Shown: positions 16,167-25,717, counted from the first letter of the stretch. The stretch: 64,000 bases of DNA from Bacteroides sp. (GCA_014801985.1 JAAVDD010000034.1:55844-119843); one strand, 5' to 3'. The notes: generated by a model not told the origin, from the letters alone. Program-made: numbers and translations.

Positions 16167-19100
16167 ATGAGAATTAAATTTGCTGTCTCGCTGATAGTAT
16201 TCGGCGCTATCTCGATTTCGGGTGCCTCCTTCGCTCCTGAATCTGAATCGGGAAAAGTGAAATTAGGGGATGTGAAACAGCAGAATCTAAAAGAGAAAGC
16301 TTTCACTCTTCGTCATACGGGCGATCCTGTAAGCATCACTCGCTCAGGAGAGACCGGTTCCACAATCTATGGGTTCATGTCGTATCAGGATGACCTCGAT
16401 TTCCTTGGCGGCTGGTATGAGTTGGAACCTTCGGGAAAGACATCACGTCTATGGACATATACGTATGCCGACATGGGTGTCTATATGAATAACGGATGGA
16501 TGCGCAACGGACATCTTTGTGGCACCTGTGTAATGTTACTTGGCTCTGAAGACCTCGTGGGTGTCTATGCTTATCAAGAAATAGATCCCCTGACCGGAGA
16601 AGTGATTGAGAGTCGTCCGATTGATATAGCTTACGACTATACCTCCTACTTTTATTCAGCAGCCTATGATCCCGTAGCGGATAAGATTTTCGGTTTTGGC
16701 CGAGGTGCTGATCCCGAGGATGCCACTTATTATTTCAAATCGGCTCCTGCGGACCGCCCGGAAGATACAGTAATAGTGAAGCAACTTGACTCTCCGGGGG
16801 ATAGATGCTATTCTTTATGCTATAGTGTGGTCGACGGTTGTCTTTATGGTGTCAATACTCGTGGCAATCTGGTTAAGGTCTTTTCCGACGGATCAATGAC
16901 AGAACTTTTCGAGTTGCCCGTACCCGACTTTGCCAATAGCAAGGGAGCCTTGGCGTTCAGTCCCAACGATGGCTACCTGCTATGGAATCCGGGGGTCTAC
17001 ACCTCGATTTCAGAACTTTATGCAATTTATCCTGAAGAGGAGCGCATGGAAAAGCTCTATCGTTTCCCGATAGATACGCAGTTTACATTCTTCATCACTC
17101 CCGATGGTCCGGCTGATTCCTCCGGTCCGGCTTCGGCTCAATTGATAAGTGCTGATTTCGTGAAGAATGATCTTAATGGAACTCTTAAATTCCGCTTGCC
17201 CGACTCAGCAATGAATGCCTCACCAATATCAGGCACCATTAAATGGACTCTTTTCGATAATGGCTCAAAACTTGATTCAGGGGAAGCTCAGACAGGATCC
17301 GAGCTTACGATTCCGGTTGTCGTGGATCAAGGTGAACATACTTTCCGTCTGGAGACTTCATTCAATGGCAAGGATGGATATCCTCGTGTATTACATAAAT
17401 ACGTGGGAGATGACGTTCCGATGGCACCTGAAAATGTAGTTCTTTCAAGAGAGAATGTAAGTTGGGATGCCGTGACAGCGGGTGCTCACGGAGGTTATGT
17501 GGATCCAACGGCTGTGACCTATAAGATCTACCTCAATAACGCTCTTATAGGCACTACATCTTCCACTGAAATGAATGTGGAGATTGATCCCGATAGAATT
17601 CAGGATGTATATAGGGCGCAGGTGAAAGCCGTTTACGCCGATCATGAATCCGAGCCCGGAGAATCGGAAAAATGTGTTATAGGGAAGCCATATTCTCTCC
17701 CGATGAACGTCAAGCCGACCGAACATGATGGGGAGATGGTCACCATTATAAATGTCGATGGCAGTCCGGAATATGGTATGTGGCGCTTGAGCGATTCCTG
17801 GGGTGACCTCTGTTTCGCATCCGGCTGGAGCTATAATCAGCCCGACGATTGGTTGATTATGCCGGCAGCCGAGTTTGAAAGCAATGAAGTCATATATGAG
17901 GTATCGCTTGAAGCAGCTCGTGGCGGCTATTCCGGTTCTTTGGAATATTTCGAAGTGTGGGCAGGTAATGCACCGACAGTTGAGGCAATGACAATCCCTG
18001 TGATTCCCAAGACAAGAGCTCAGAAGTTCAATGAATGGAAAGAATATAGCGGTAAGTTTGCAGTTCCAAAGGCCGGAACATATTACATTGCTATAAGAGG
18101 TTGCTCCGCACCTGATCAGAAGGATCTCATCGTGAAAAATATTACTGTCTCTGCCACAGAGGAGGTGGCTGCTGTCCCATCTTCGGTTTCCGACCTTGAG
18201 ATCGTAGAATCCAGCGATGCCGATCTGACCGCAACATTGAAATTCAAGATGCCTGAGACTTATCTCACCGGTGAGGCCATACCCGCCGATACGAAACTAA
18301 CCGTGATCGTTCAAGCTGCTGAAAGAAAAGAGATCGAGGCGCTCCCCGGATCTGAACAGAGAGTTGTGATCGGAACAGCACAAGGGGATAACTATATCAC
18401 AGTCACTCCGGTGGCCGATGGGATAGAGGGCACACCATCAGAAGCATCAGTATTCACAGGAATGGATTATCTATCCTATTGTGAAGATTTCACAGGAACT
18501 GTTACAGCCGACAATATGAGCATAGACCTTACCTGGAGAGCTCCTGATGAGAGTCTCTACGGTGGTTATGTATCCTCCACGGGCATTGAATATATGATCG
18601 GTCAGATTTCTTCAATGGGTGAGTTCCTTGAAGACCCTGTCTGCGCCGGTGTAGATGTTACTGAATACACATATACGCTTCCTGAAGGGACAACTCAGAA
18701 TTTCATACGTATCGGAATCGCTGCCAAGAATGCAGCCGGAATTTCACCGGCACGCTCATACGTGGGGCGTGTGATGGGTACTCCTTACAAACTCCCGATG
18801 GTCGAGACATTCCCTAACATGCAATTTACCTACACACCTATGCAGGCCTCGGCTCCCACATCCAAGTATACAGACGGAAGTTGGACATGGTGTCAGCCCG
18901 AACTTGTCAATCCGGCATTTGCAAATAGTGAAATTGCATTTGGCGTGATTGGCTATACTGAATCGCCCGAAGCATGGGTGCGTATGGGGCTGCCACGTTT
19001 CTCCACGCTATCTCTCGACAACGCTCATGCAGTGTTGAAGATATGGAACGGTGATGGATCGGCAACTCAGAAGAGTGTCTATGCCACTAAATATGGTATG

Positions 19101-19487
19101 CCCAACCTTGAGAAGATCGCTGATATACCGATGTCGACAGGCTGGCAGGATGTTATCGTGGAAATACCTTCAAAATATCTCGGCGAGCAGTGGATTGGCC
19201 TCTATATTGATGGTTGCCTCCCCACATCGGAGAATTACCTCATTATCGGCGGTTACTCCATCCAGCCCACCAGCGGCACTGCGGAGATGGTCAATACCGG
19301 TGCGGTCGTGACTCGCAGCGGTGAACATCTCCTTATCTCAAATCCTGATAAAGATATGATAACTGTGGCTGCTGCCAACGGAACAATCCTCTATTCAGGA
19401 TCCGATGCTAAGGCGGAAATTTCGCTCCCCGGCAAGGGTGTATATATGGTGAAAGCCGGATCGCGTAGCTATAAGATTGCTTTCTGA
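16167..19487 (+). CDS. Large T9SS-secreted protein (propeller-like, Fn3-like, anchor J)
   Basis: 1106 aa. Signal peptide in the first ~20 residues (SLIVFGAISISGASFA). Residues ~65-310 carry propeller-like strands (AYDPVADKIFGFGRG; LAFSPNDGYLLWNPG), then an Fn3-like pair introduced by ADFVKNDLNGTLKFRLP, an anchor J module (SYNQPDDWLIMPAAEF), further Fn3 repeats, a second anchor J-like module (TSKYTDGSWTWCQPELV) and a T9SS type A sorting domain ending VYMVKAGSRSYKIAF. Domain order parallels the 9314-13645 protein, including matching junction text DLNGTLKFRLP versus TLNGDIVFTLP. Only 107 bp separate it from the upstream gene and no promoter is obvious, so read-through is possible. Confidence 0.83.
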   Translation: MRIKFAVSLIVFGAISISGASFAPESESGKVKLGDVKQQNLKEKAFTLRHTGDPVSITRSGETGSTIYGFMSYQDDLDFLGGWYELEPSGKTSRLWTYTYADMGVYMNNGWMRNGHLCGTCVMLLGSEDLVGVYAYQEIDPLTGEVIESRPIDIAYDYTSYFYSAAYDPVADKIFGFGRGADPEDATYYFKSAPADRPEDTVIVKQLDSPGDRCYSLCYSVVDGCLYGVNTRGNLVKVFSDGSMTELFELPVPDFANSKGALAFSPNDGYLLWNPGVYTSISELYAIYPEEERMEKLYRFPIDTQFTFFITPDGPADSSGPASAQLISADFVKNDLNGTLKFRLPDSAMNASPISGTIKWTLFDNGSKLDSGEAQTGSELTIPVVVDQGEHTFRLETSFNGKDGYPRVLHKYVGDDVPMAPENVVLSRENVSWDAVTAGAHGGYVDPTAVTYKIYLNNALIGTTSSTEMNVEIDPDRIQDVYRAQVKAVYADHESEPGESEKCVIGKPYSLPMNVKPTEHDGEMVTIINVDGSPEYGMWRLSDSWGDLCFASGWSYNQPDDWLIMPAAEFESNEVIYEVSLEAARGGYSGSLEYFEVWAGNAPTVEAMTIPVIPKTRAQKFNEWKEYSGKFAVPKAGTYYIAIRGCSAPDQKDLIVKNITVSATEEVAAVPSSVSDLEIVESSDADLTATLKFKMPETYLTGEAIPADTKLTVIVQAAERKEIEALPGSEQRVVIGTAQGDNYITVTPVADGIEGTPSEASVFTGMDYLSYCEDFTGTVTADNMSIDLTWRAPDESLYGGYVSSTGIEYMIGQISSMGEFLEDPVCAGVDVTEYTYTLPEGTTQNFIRIGIAAKNAAGISPARSYVGRVMGTPYKLPMVETFPNMQFTYTPMQASAPTSKYTDGSWTWCQPELVNPAFANSEIAFGVIGYTESPEAWVRMGLPRFSTLSLDNAHAVLKIWNGDGSATQKSVYATKYGMPNLEKIADIPMSTGWQDVIVEIPSKYLGEQWIGLYIDGCLPTSENYLIIGGYSIQPTSGTAEMVNTGAVVTRSGEHLLISNPDKDMITVAAANGTILYSGSDAKAEISLPGKGVYMVKAGSRSYKIAF

Positions 19488-19544
19488 CAATAGGATAATA
19501 TATGAGAGATATTAAAACCTAATAACCTCATACTGATTGAAATA

Positions 19545-19582
19545 AAAATGCGGCTGCCCGAAACAGTCGCATTTTATTTTTT
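19545..19582. terminator. Terminator between the 1106-aa gene and the LuxR-type remnant
   Basis: AAAATGCGGCTG (19545-19556) pairs with CAGTCGCATTTT (19564-19575) with one mismatch, followed by ATTTTTT. The A-rich left flank would serve the opposite strand as well. Confidence 0.8.
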
Positions 19583-19662
19583 AATATGTCACGCACTGAA
19601 GTTACGTACATAAATTGGCTTTATGCCCACTTGCATTTTCTGATGCCATAAGTAGATTTCAA

Positions 19663-20214
19663 TTAGTCCAAAAATTGGCGTAAGTATGAAATAAGAGATT
19701 CTCCTTCGGCCAACTCTAATTTCTTCCCAATGCGATAACGGGTTGATTCTACCGATCGAACTGATTTATTGACTATGCTTGCAATCTCTTTGTTGGAGAG
19801 GTTCATTATAAGATAGGCGCAAATCCTGACTTCCCCCGGAGTGAGGCCGGGGTGAGCAGAATAAAGATTCTTAAAAAATTTTGCATGAGCCTGTTCAAAA
19901 TGATGTTCAAATTTCTTCCGACCATCCCTTTTTGCTTCTGAAGAGGAAACCAAATCTCCGATGAGTTTTATTTTTTGAGGTAAATCTTCTTCTTTATTCT
20001 TAACCAACTCCCCAATTCTGTTTAGAGTGTCTTCCACGGCAGCCACTTGTAAAAGTTGCGAAGCTAACTTGCTATCTCCAAGCTGTGATAGTTCAGCTCT
20101 TGCCTCCTCCGTCTTTTCATATTTATTCTGAGTCTCGGCTAAAGAACGTTTAAGGGTACATATTTCAGATGTCCTCTGTCGTCTTTCTCTAATAACATGA
20201 TCTCCACCTATATT
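19663..20214 (-). pseudogene. LuxR-type HTH regulator, 5' half missing
   Basis: The 3' end of a membrane TPR-coiled coil-HTH regulator. The last ~65 residues are a LuxR-like HTH (LTPGEVRICAYLIMNLSNKE, then VNKSVRSVESTRYRIGKKL). The frame stays open upstream of the GTG at 20046 to a stop at 20217-20215 and reads as coiled coil (HVIRERRQRTSEICTLKRSL, then NKYEKTEEARAELSQLGDSK), matching the usual region between membrane span and HTH. Signal, TPRs and membrane span are gone and no ATG exists in the remaining frame. Another regulator of this class is complete at 60582-62561. The truncated end abuts the truncated start of the Omp28-like gene. Confidence 0.75.
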
Positions 20215-21150
20215 TTAAATCTGCCCGATGACATTGGGTTTGATAGGAAGATTTTAGTTGAAGAAGGGACCGGCACATGGTGTGGTAACTGCCCACGAGG
20301 AATTGTAGGTATGCGTCAAATGGCTGAGAAATATCCTGAAAAGTTTATAGGTGTAGCAGCTCACTCCTCCGACAGAATGCAAATTGAAGCATATCAGCCC
20401 TACTTGAACCGTTATATTGATATAGTCGGTTATCCATACTCTACTATTGATCGCGTGATAAGCTGTGATCCGGAATTTAATGAACTTGAGGAGAATTTCC
20501 TGAGAGAAATGGAGATACCTTCGCTTGCAGAGATTTCCATTGAAGATATGTCTATAATTGGCGATATGGCATACGTAAATCCAAGGGTAAAATTTGCTGT
20601 TTCTGAAGATAATACAGAATATGGTTGGGCATATGTAGTGACAGAAGATAATGTAGGCCCTTATAACCAGACAAATTATTATACGGATGGTTCTCTTTCC
20701 GGCTGGGATTTCAGTGAAAATCCCGTAAATATATATTACGATGAAGTGGCAGTAGGAGCAGCTCATATACTTGGTGAAAATGCACTGCCTGGTTCAATTG
20801 AAGCTGAAAAGGCCTATTCTCTTCCTATGACTTTTGATGTTCCCGGGGTGCAAAATTGGGATAATGCCCATTTAATTGTAATGGTACTCAACATGAAGAC
20901 CGGCTATATTGAAAATGCAGTTCGCAAAAGCTTTGCTCAAAATTCTATAAAGGGTATAGACGAGGATGATAACCTCAGGGTTAACCTCTCAGGCGGTGAA
21001 ATAACTTTGGTTTCCGGTGATTTGGCGGATGTATATAATCTTCATGGTGTCAAAATCGGGACCCTAAATAACGGTGAACATTTAAGTGTGGGATATGGCG
21101 TATATTTATTGAAGACAAGTAAGAAAGCATATAAGGTTGTTGTAAAGTAG
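20197..21150 (+). CDS. Omp28-related T9SS cargo with thioredoxin-like motif, N-terminally truncated
   Basis: 317 aa. The block VEEGTGTWCGNCPRG (Cys29, Cys32) followed by GMRQMAEKYPEKFIGVAAHS is the hallmark of Omp28-related Bacteroidetes outer membrane proteins with a thioredoxin-like fold. The C-terminus is a T9SS type A sorting domain (ADVYNLHGVKIGTLNN...YKVVVK). A signal peptide, required for T9SS export, is absent: the ATG at 20197 leads straight into ISTYILNLPDDIGFDRKILV. The frame is open 54 bp further upstream but contains antisense sequence of the LuxR remnant. It is therefore probably a 5'-deleted gene and, if expressed, not exported. A strong bidirectional terminator follows. Confidence 0.72.
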   Translation: MISTYILNLPDDIGFDRKILVEEGTGTWCGNCPRGIVGMRQMAEKYPEKFIGVAAHSSDRMQIEAYQPYLNRYIDIVGYPYSTIDRVISCDPEFNELEENFLREMEIPSLAEISIEDMSIIGDMAYVNPRVKFAVSEDNTEYGWAYVVTEDNVGPYNQTNYYTDGSLSGWDFSENPVNIYYDEVAVGAAHILGENALPGSIEAEKAYSLPMTFDVPGVQNWDNAHLIVMVLNMKTGYIENAVRKSFAQNSIKGIDEDDNLRVNLSGGEITLVSGDLADVYNLHGVKIGTLNNGEHLSVGYGVYLLKTSKKAYKVVVK

Positions 21151-21194
21151 GATTTCTTACTATCAAGGAGTTCCCCTACCGGATGCACAAAGTA

Positions 21195-21238
21195 AGATAG
21201 CCGTGTCTGATTACTCGGACACGGCTATCTCATTTTTA
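21195..21238. terminator. Bidirectional terminator between Omp28-like gene and pulA
   Basis: AGATAGCCGTGTC (21195-21207) pairs with GACACGGCTATCT (21218-21230) as a perfect 13-bp stem, followed by CATTTTTAT. Serves two convergent genes. Confidence 0.88.
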
Positions 21239-21263
21239 TATGGAGATGTAGAGAAATTTGATT

Positions 21264-23297
21264 TTACTCCTGAGCAAGAATAAGGGCGGAATAGGCAGGA
21301 ACGGTTATCTTGCCACCCTTTGTTGTGCCGAGGTTGCCTTCCGGATCAATAGCACCGTCGGAAGCAACGATCTTCCAGTTGCCGCCCTTCACGTTCACTT
21401 CCTGAGCTTTTGAAGCACCGTTGAAAATAACCTTTATCTCTTTCCAGCTGTCGCCGTTGGCATTATTCTTCAAAGAATAGGAAATGAGGTTCGGAGTCTT
21501 CTTGGAATCAATCTTGTCGAAAACAAGGTTCTTCGCGATGTCGTCAGCCTTGGTCATGCGGAATGCTGGATGAGCCTTGCGGAGAGCTGTCAGACCCTTG
21601 TAGTAATTGAAGAGGTCGTTATATTTAGTCTTGTTTGCCCAGTCGATTGCATTGATGGAATCCGGCTGATTGTAGGAGTTGTGTACCCCTTTCTTATCGC
21701 GGAACACCTCTTCGCCGGCAAACATGAATGGGGTGCCCTGAGAAGTGAAGACGATCGTCTGTGCAAGCTTGGCAGCCGCGAGCATATTCTCTTCCGGCTC
21801 CCCTTCCATCGACTTGCGGAGCTTGTCGGTGAGGCATAGGTCATCGTGACAAGAGATGTAATTTACGATCATCTCAGGGGAAGCTGCATAGGGGAACTTG
21901 GAATTGTTGCCTTTCTTGAAATCCACCTGCGGATGAGGCGTTGCAGCCACGATACCGATCTTCACAGTCTCTTCAAGTCCGGGTTTGCCGGTGGCGAACC
22001 CACGGTCGGAGGCATCGGTGTAATGTCCTTTAACGGCATCACGAAGGTCGTCGGAGAAAACAGCAATATCTTTCATTTTGCTTACGTTCTCTTTAAGCGC
22101 GCGACGTTCCACTGCAAGAGGAGAATCGCCAGCTGTCCAACCCTCACCATATACGAAGATAGAGGGATTGATTTTCTTAAGCTCCGCAGCCACATCGTTC
22201 ATTGTCTCAGTGTCGTGAATAGCCATCAGGTCGAAGCGGAAACCATCGATATGGTATTCATCTGCCCAATATTTCACTGAATTCACGATGTAATCATGCA
22301 TCTGCTTACGATCAGAGGCTGTCTCGTTGCCGCAACCTGAAGCATCCGACCAAGATCCGTCGTTGCGGTGACGATGATAGTATCCCGGGGCGGTAAGCTC
22401 GAAATTGGAGCCTTCATTCTCGGCCGTATGGTTATATACCACATCCATGATGACACCTATTCCCGCATCATGGAGAGCCTTGATCATCTCCTTCATTTCG
22501 CGCACACGAGAGGAGGGGTCGGAAGGATTGGTGGAGTATGAGCCTTCCGGAGCATTATAGTTTTGAGGATCGTATCCCCAATTGTATGTATTCTGCCATA
22601 GATTGGCTTCATCCACAGAGTTATAGTCGTAGGAAGGGAGGATATGCACGTGAGTGATACCGAGTTCCTTGAGATGGTCGATACCTGTTTTCTGTCCGGA
22701 AGGGGTAGTGGTGCCTTCCTCTGTCAACGCAAGGAATTTACCTTTGTTGGCAATTCCGGAAGATGGATGCATCGACATATCACGATGATGCATTTCATAC
22801 ACGATTACATCAGAGAAATTCTTCACCTCCGGACCTTTATCGGCATTCCAGCCATCAGGATTCGTTGTGGCGAAATCGATGATTGCAGCGCGTTTGCCGT
22901 TCACACCCACAGCCTTTGCCCATACGCCGGGGGTCTCATTAAGCCATTTGCCGTCGTGCTTGATGCGGAAAGTATAGAATTTACCGTAAAGCTTCTCAGG
23001 TACGCTTGCAGTCCAAGTGCCGTTGGAAGCGTCGAATTTCATGTTGAGAGTGGAGTAGGGTTTTCCGGTATGGCCGTTGGTGTAAAGATTCACCACCGCT
23101 TCCTGGGCCTTCGGGCTCCAGAGACGGAAGTGAGTGCCCGTATTATCAACGGTCAGCTCAAGGTCATCGCCGTTGTAGGTAGGATAGGAAAGGAACTGCG
23201 CGTCATAGTCGCTCTGGGCCGATGCCGGCATGGCAGCGCCAAGTGCGCACAGCGGCATCACAAAAGCCATCAGTCTTGAAAGGTTTTTGGATTTCAT
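21264..23297 (-). CDS. pulA: Secreted type I pullulanase (GH13_14-like)
   Basis: Hydrolyses alpha-1,6 branch points of pullulan, amylopectin or glycogen-derived dextrins. 677 aa. Signal peptide ~1-28 (LCALGAAMPASAQS), no lipobox. An E-set/CBM48 module at ~45-140 is followed by the GH13 barrel. The pullulanase signature YNWGYDP is at 238-244. Region I is DVVYNH (285-290). Region II is GFRFDLM with nucleophile D356. Region III is YGEGW with acid/base E385. Region IV is SCHDD (D485/D486). No T9SS sorting domain, so it is probably periplasmic, unlike the starch-binding proteins near 49-54 kb. The membrane TPR protein at 23602 is divergent from it across 304 bp. Confidence 0.95.
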   Translation of the reverse strand: MKSKNLSRLMAFVMPLCALGAAMPASAQSDYDAQFLSYPTYNGDDLELTVDNTGTHFRLWSPKAQEAVVNLYTNGHTGKPYSTLNMKFDASNGTWTASVPEKLYGKFYTFRIKHDGKWLNETPGVWAKAVGVNGKRAAIIDFATTNPDGWNADKGPEVKNFSDVIVYEMHHRDMSMHPSSGIANKGKFLALTEEGTTTPSGQKTGIDHLKELGITHVHILPSYDYNSVDEANLWQNTYNWGYDPQNYNAPEGSYSTNPSDPSSRVREMKEMIKALHDAGIGVIMDVVYNHTAENEGSNFELTAPGYYHRHRNDGSWSDASGCGNETASDRKQMHDYIVNSVKYWADEYHIDGFRFDLMAIHDTETMNDVAAELKKINPSIFVYGEGWTAGDSPLAVERRALKENVSKMKDIAVFSDDLRDAVKGHYTDASDRGFATGKPGLEETVKIGIVAATPHPQVDFKKGNNSKFPYAASPEMIVNYISCHDDLCLTDKLRKSMEGEPEENMLAAAKLAQTIVFTSQGTPFMFAGEEVFRDKKGVHNSYNQPDSINAIDWANKTKYNDLFNYYKGLTALRKAHPAFRMTKADDIAKNLVFDKIDSKKTPNLISYSLKNNANGDSWKEIKVIFNGASKAQEVNVKGGNWKIVASDGAIDPEGNLGTTKGGKITVPAYSALILAQE

Positions 23298-23378
23298 GTA
23301 AGAAAATATGAGATTAAAAAATTTTGACTTAGATTAAGATTTGTATTTAGATAATTTTGCCGTAATTCTATCTGAATA

Positions 23379-23386
23379 CAAAATTA
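23379..23386 (-). promoter_or_regulatory. Candidate -7 element for pulA
   Basis: On the minus strand 23386-23379 reads TAATTTTG, fitting TAnnTTTG. The nearest TTG (23412-23410) is 23 bp away, longer than usual. Leader of about 75 nt. Confidence 0.4.
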
Positions 23387-23428
23387 ATCTTTTTCTTTTT
23401 AATTGTAAACAACTTTTTATTTAAATCT

Positions 23429-23460
23429 TTTGCCCAAATACGCAAAAATCATTAAATTTG
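23429..23460 (+). promoter_or_regulatory. Promoter of the 23602 TPR/kinase-like gene
   Basis: TTTG (23429-23432), 20 bp, TAAATTTG (23453-23460): a full Bacteroidetes consensus. Predicted start near 23467, leaving a ~135-nt leader. Confidence 0.65.
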
Positions 23461-23601
23461 CAGACGACTATCAAACAAGTGTTAAAACACAACTAAACAA
23501 CCCCGATTTCGGAGGAGAGCAACTAAATGGGATTCAGCATTGTTTAGCCGGATTTCAGAAAGTATCTCTTCGGATTCATAAAAGTCCATATACGCTAACT
23601 G

Positions 23602-25614
23602 ATGATCAAAAAAATTCTTCTTCTTCTTACTTTCCTCCTATGTGGAGCACAATATGGATTCTCGAATGCCGAGAAAGTGGATGAAATAGAGCGTCAGCTC
23701 AATCAGAAACTTGCGCATACCAGGAGTCAGGAGGATTCAATCAAGATTCTTTATGACCTCTTTGACCTTGTGCCGCGTAGGGAGAAGCTTCACTATTCCA
23801 CAGAGCTTTATAATCTTGCCACGCGATTGGATCGCAATGACATCCGTCTCGACCTTCTCCGTCAGCTCAGCCAGTTGGCTCCTGCTGTGGGCAATCCGGA
23901 TTCCGTGTATCGTTACATCAATGAGGAGGTTTCGAAAATTCCCCGTAGCCGCGAGCAGGAGGAGACGGCGCTTTTCATACGCATGAGGCAGGTGGCCGGG
24001 GAGGCGCGTGTGGCTGATTCCAAAAAGATAGAGGGGCGTATCGCCCAGCTTATAGCAGAGGAACCCAGGGCAAAGGATTTTCCTCTGAATCTCCGTGTGC
24101 TACGACTTTTCACCATCGTGGAATATCTCACCAACAGTGGTGTGGAGGGTGGTCTGCTTGGCGAATACGTCGGCATGCTCAAGGAGCGTATGAGTCAGGC
24201 CGATTTCCAGCTTTATGCACTTAATAATATTCTCCTTACGGAATCGGCCAACATCTATACCACAATCGGGAATCCGAAAGAGGCTGTGGAGGCCGATAAG
24301 CAGATGCTCAAGATGATTGGGGATCTGGAGAATAAGTATCATTCGGAGGGTAGAAAATACCGTAATTATCTCCCGAATAAATATATCATATATCGCCGTA
24401 TGCTCGGCAATTTCCCGGCGCTTACTCCTCAGGAGATTGAGGAATTCTACAGTAAAATCCGGGAATACGTGAAGGAGGATGAGGATGTGCAGCGCACTGA
24501 GAATAACACTCAGCTTGCACTGCTCACTTATTCGATGGCAACAAAGGATTATGCCACTGCAATTCCACTCATCCGGAAGACCCTGATGAAGGAGGAACAG
24601 CCTGCCAAACGCCGTCGCCTTCTTTTCTGGCTCAAGACTGCTGCCGAGGGTGTCGGAGACAAGGATACTCAGATAGAAGCATTGCAGTTGTATAATGATA
24701 TGCTTATTGAGCGCGATACGTCCAGCAGCTCTGACCGCGCCAAGGAACTCGATATCCGCACACGCGTAAATGAACTCAGGGCTGATAATGTCCATCTCCA
24801 GATCGAGAAGGAAAAGGAGGAGAAGGAAAGCGTGGAGAGAATGATGTCTTTCGTCATGATTGGCTGGGTGGTGTTTGCTGCCATTCTCTTTGTGCTGTTG
24901 TTTATATGGATGAAATACCGGACGGCTACCGTGCGCATCGGACAGTTTATCAAGAATCTTGATGATGAATGTCTTTATCTAAAGGAGCAGCAATATAGCG
25001 ACTATATGCGCGATGACACGGAAAAACGTGTGAATGTGCTTAATAAAAAGGAGATTTTACGTCGCAAGCGTTCGAAGTCGATTATCGATATGCTTAATTA
25101 TATAATGAACGACCTTCTCTATATCTCCTCTATCGGTAAGTTGGGGCGTGGTAAATTCATCCGTCCTGTGAGTGTGCGACAAGTGATAATTGATGAATCC
25201 GCTATTGCACGCGCCAACCAGACTTCCGGAGCCAAACTGGAGATTGTCTATCCTGAACATGACATTGAATTGCGCACGGATAAAGAGTGTCTGGAATATA
25301 TACTTCATCATATATTCTTTGCTGCCAACCGTGTGGCTGAGGGTGGTGAAATCAAGCTTGAAGTTAGGGAGAATGACCATGGAGATAAGGTGGAATTCGT
25401 TTTCAGCAATTCAAGCGTATTTGTGCCCGAAGGTAATGAGGATGTAATGTTTGATAATTTTCTCGATATTGAGAAACTTTGTGAACGTGATGATGCCGGC
25501 CTCTTCCTGGCTCGTCTGAGTGCCATGCTTCTCGATGGAAAGATTTATCTTGATCGCACCTACACTGAAGGTAGCCGCTATATATTCAGCGTATCCAAGG
25601 TGATGGGAAGATAA
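23602..25614 (+). CDS. Membrane TPR protein with degenerate histidine-kinase-like ATPase domain
   Basis: 670 aa. Signal peptide/N-terminal anchor at 1-22, then ~390 residues of helical TPR-like repeats presumably in the periplasm, a coiled coil, one membrane span at ~414-438 (FVMIGWVVFAAILFVLLFIW), and a cytoplasmic part. Residues ~556-668 follow the outline of a HATPase_c fold: CLEYILHHIFFAANRVAEGG sits where the N box should be and DAGLFLARLSAMLLDGKIYL where G1/G2 normally read GLGLS. The phosphoacceptor H-box is not recognisable and the glycines are mostly lost, so catalysis is doubtful. No response-regulator domain or neighbour is present. Divergent from pulA. Likely a signalling or scaffold protein; substrate unknown. 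Confidence 0.65.
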   Translation: MIKKILLLLTFLLCGAQYGFSNAEKVDEIERQLNQKLAHTRSQEDSIKILYDLFDLVPRREKLHYSTELYNLATRLDRNDIRLDLLRQLSQLAPAVGNPDSVYRYINEEVSKIPRSREQEETALFIRMRQVAGEARVADSKKIEGRIAQLIAEEPRAKDFPLNLRVLRLFTIVEYLTNSGVEGGLLGEYVGMLKERMSQADFQLYALNNILLTESANIYTTIGNPKEAVEADKQMLKMIGDLENKYHSEGRKYRNYLPNKYIIYRRMLGNFPALTPQEIEEFYSKIREYVKEDEDVQRTENNTQLALLTYSMATKDYATAIPLIRKTLMKEEQPAKRRRLLFWLKTAAEGVGDKDTQIEALQLYNDMLIERDTSSSSDRAKELDIRTRVNELRADNVHLQIEKEKEEKESVERMMSFVMIGWVVFAAILFVLLFIWMKYRTATVRIGQFIKNLDDECLYLKEQQYSDYMRDDTEKRVNVLNKKEILRRKRSKSIIDMLNYIMNDLLYISSIGKLGRGKFIRPVSVRQVIIDESAIARANQTSGAKLEIVYPEHDIELRTDKECLEYILHHIFFAANRVAEGGEIKLEVRENDHGDKVEFVFSNSSVFVPEGNEDVMFDNFLDIEKLCERDDAGLFLARLSAMLLDGKIYLDRTYTEGSRYIFSVSKVMGR

Positions 25615-25631
25615 AGATAAAGAAGAAAAAT

Positions 25632-25673
25632 AAAGATTGCGGTTTCCTGTAAATGGGAACCGCAATCTTTTTA
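25632..25673. terminator. Terminator between the TPR/kinase-like gene and the subtilase
   Basis: AAAGATTGCGGTT (25632-25644) pairs perfectly with AACCGCAATCTTT (25658-25670), followed by TTA; T-rich on both strands. Serves convergent genes. Confidence 0.88.
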
Positions 25674-25717
25674 CTTGGTGAAACATATAGGGTTTAATTT
25701 TTAAGTAGCTGCTTAAC

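Noticed and set aside
22644-23279. 211-codon plus-strand frame antisense to pulA
   Set aside because: The minus strand encodes a canonical pullulanase with all catalytic motifs; this is its shadow.
23430-23684. 84-codon frame upstream of the TPR/kinase-like gene
   Set aside because: It contains the consensus promoter of the downstream gene and overlaps its start in another frame; no homology recognised.
24100-24795. 231-codon antisense frame within the TPR/kinase-like gene
   Set aside because: Shadow of a long real gene with clear signal peptide and membrane span on the plus strand; no start context, no family.
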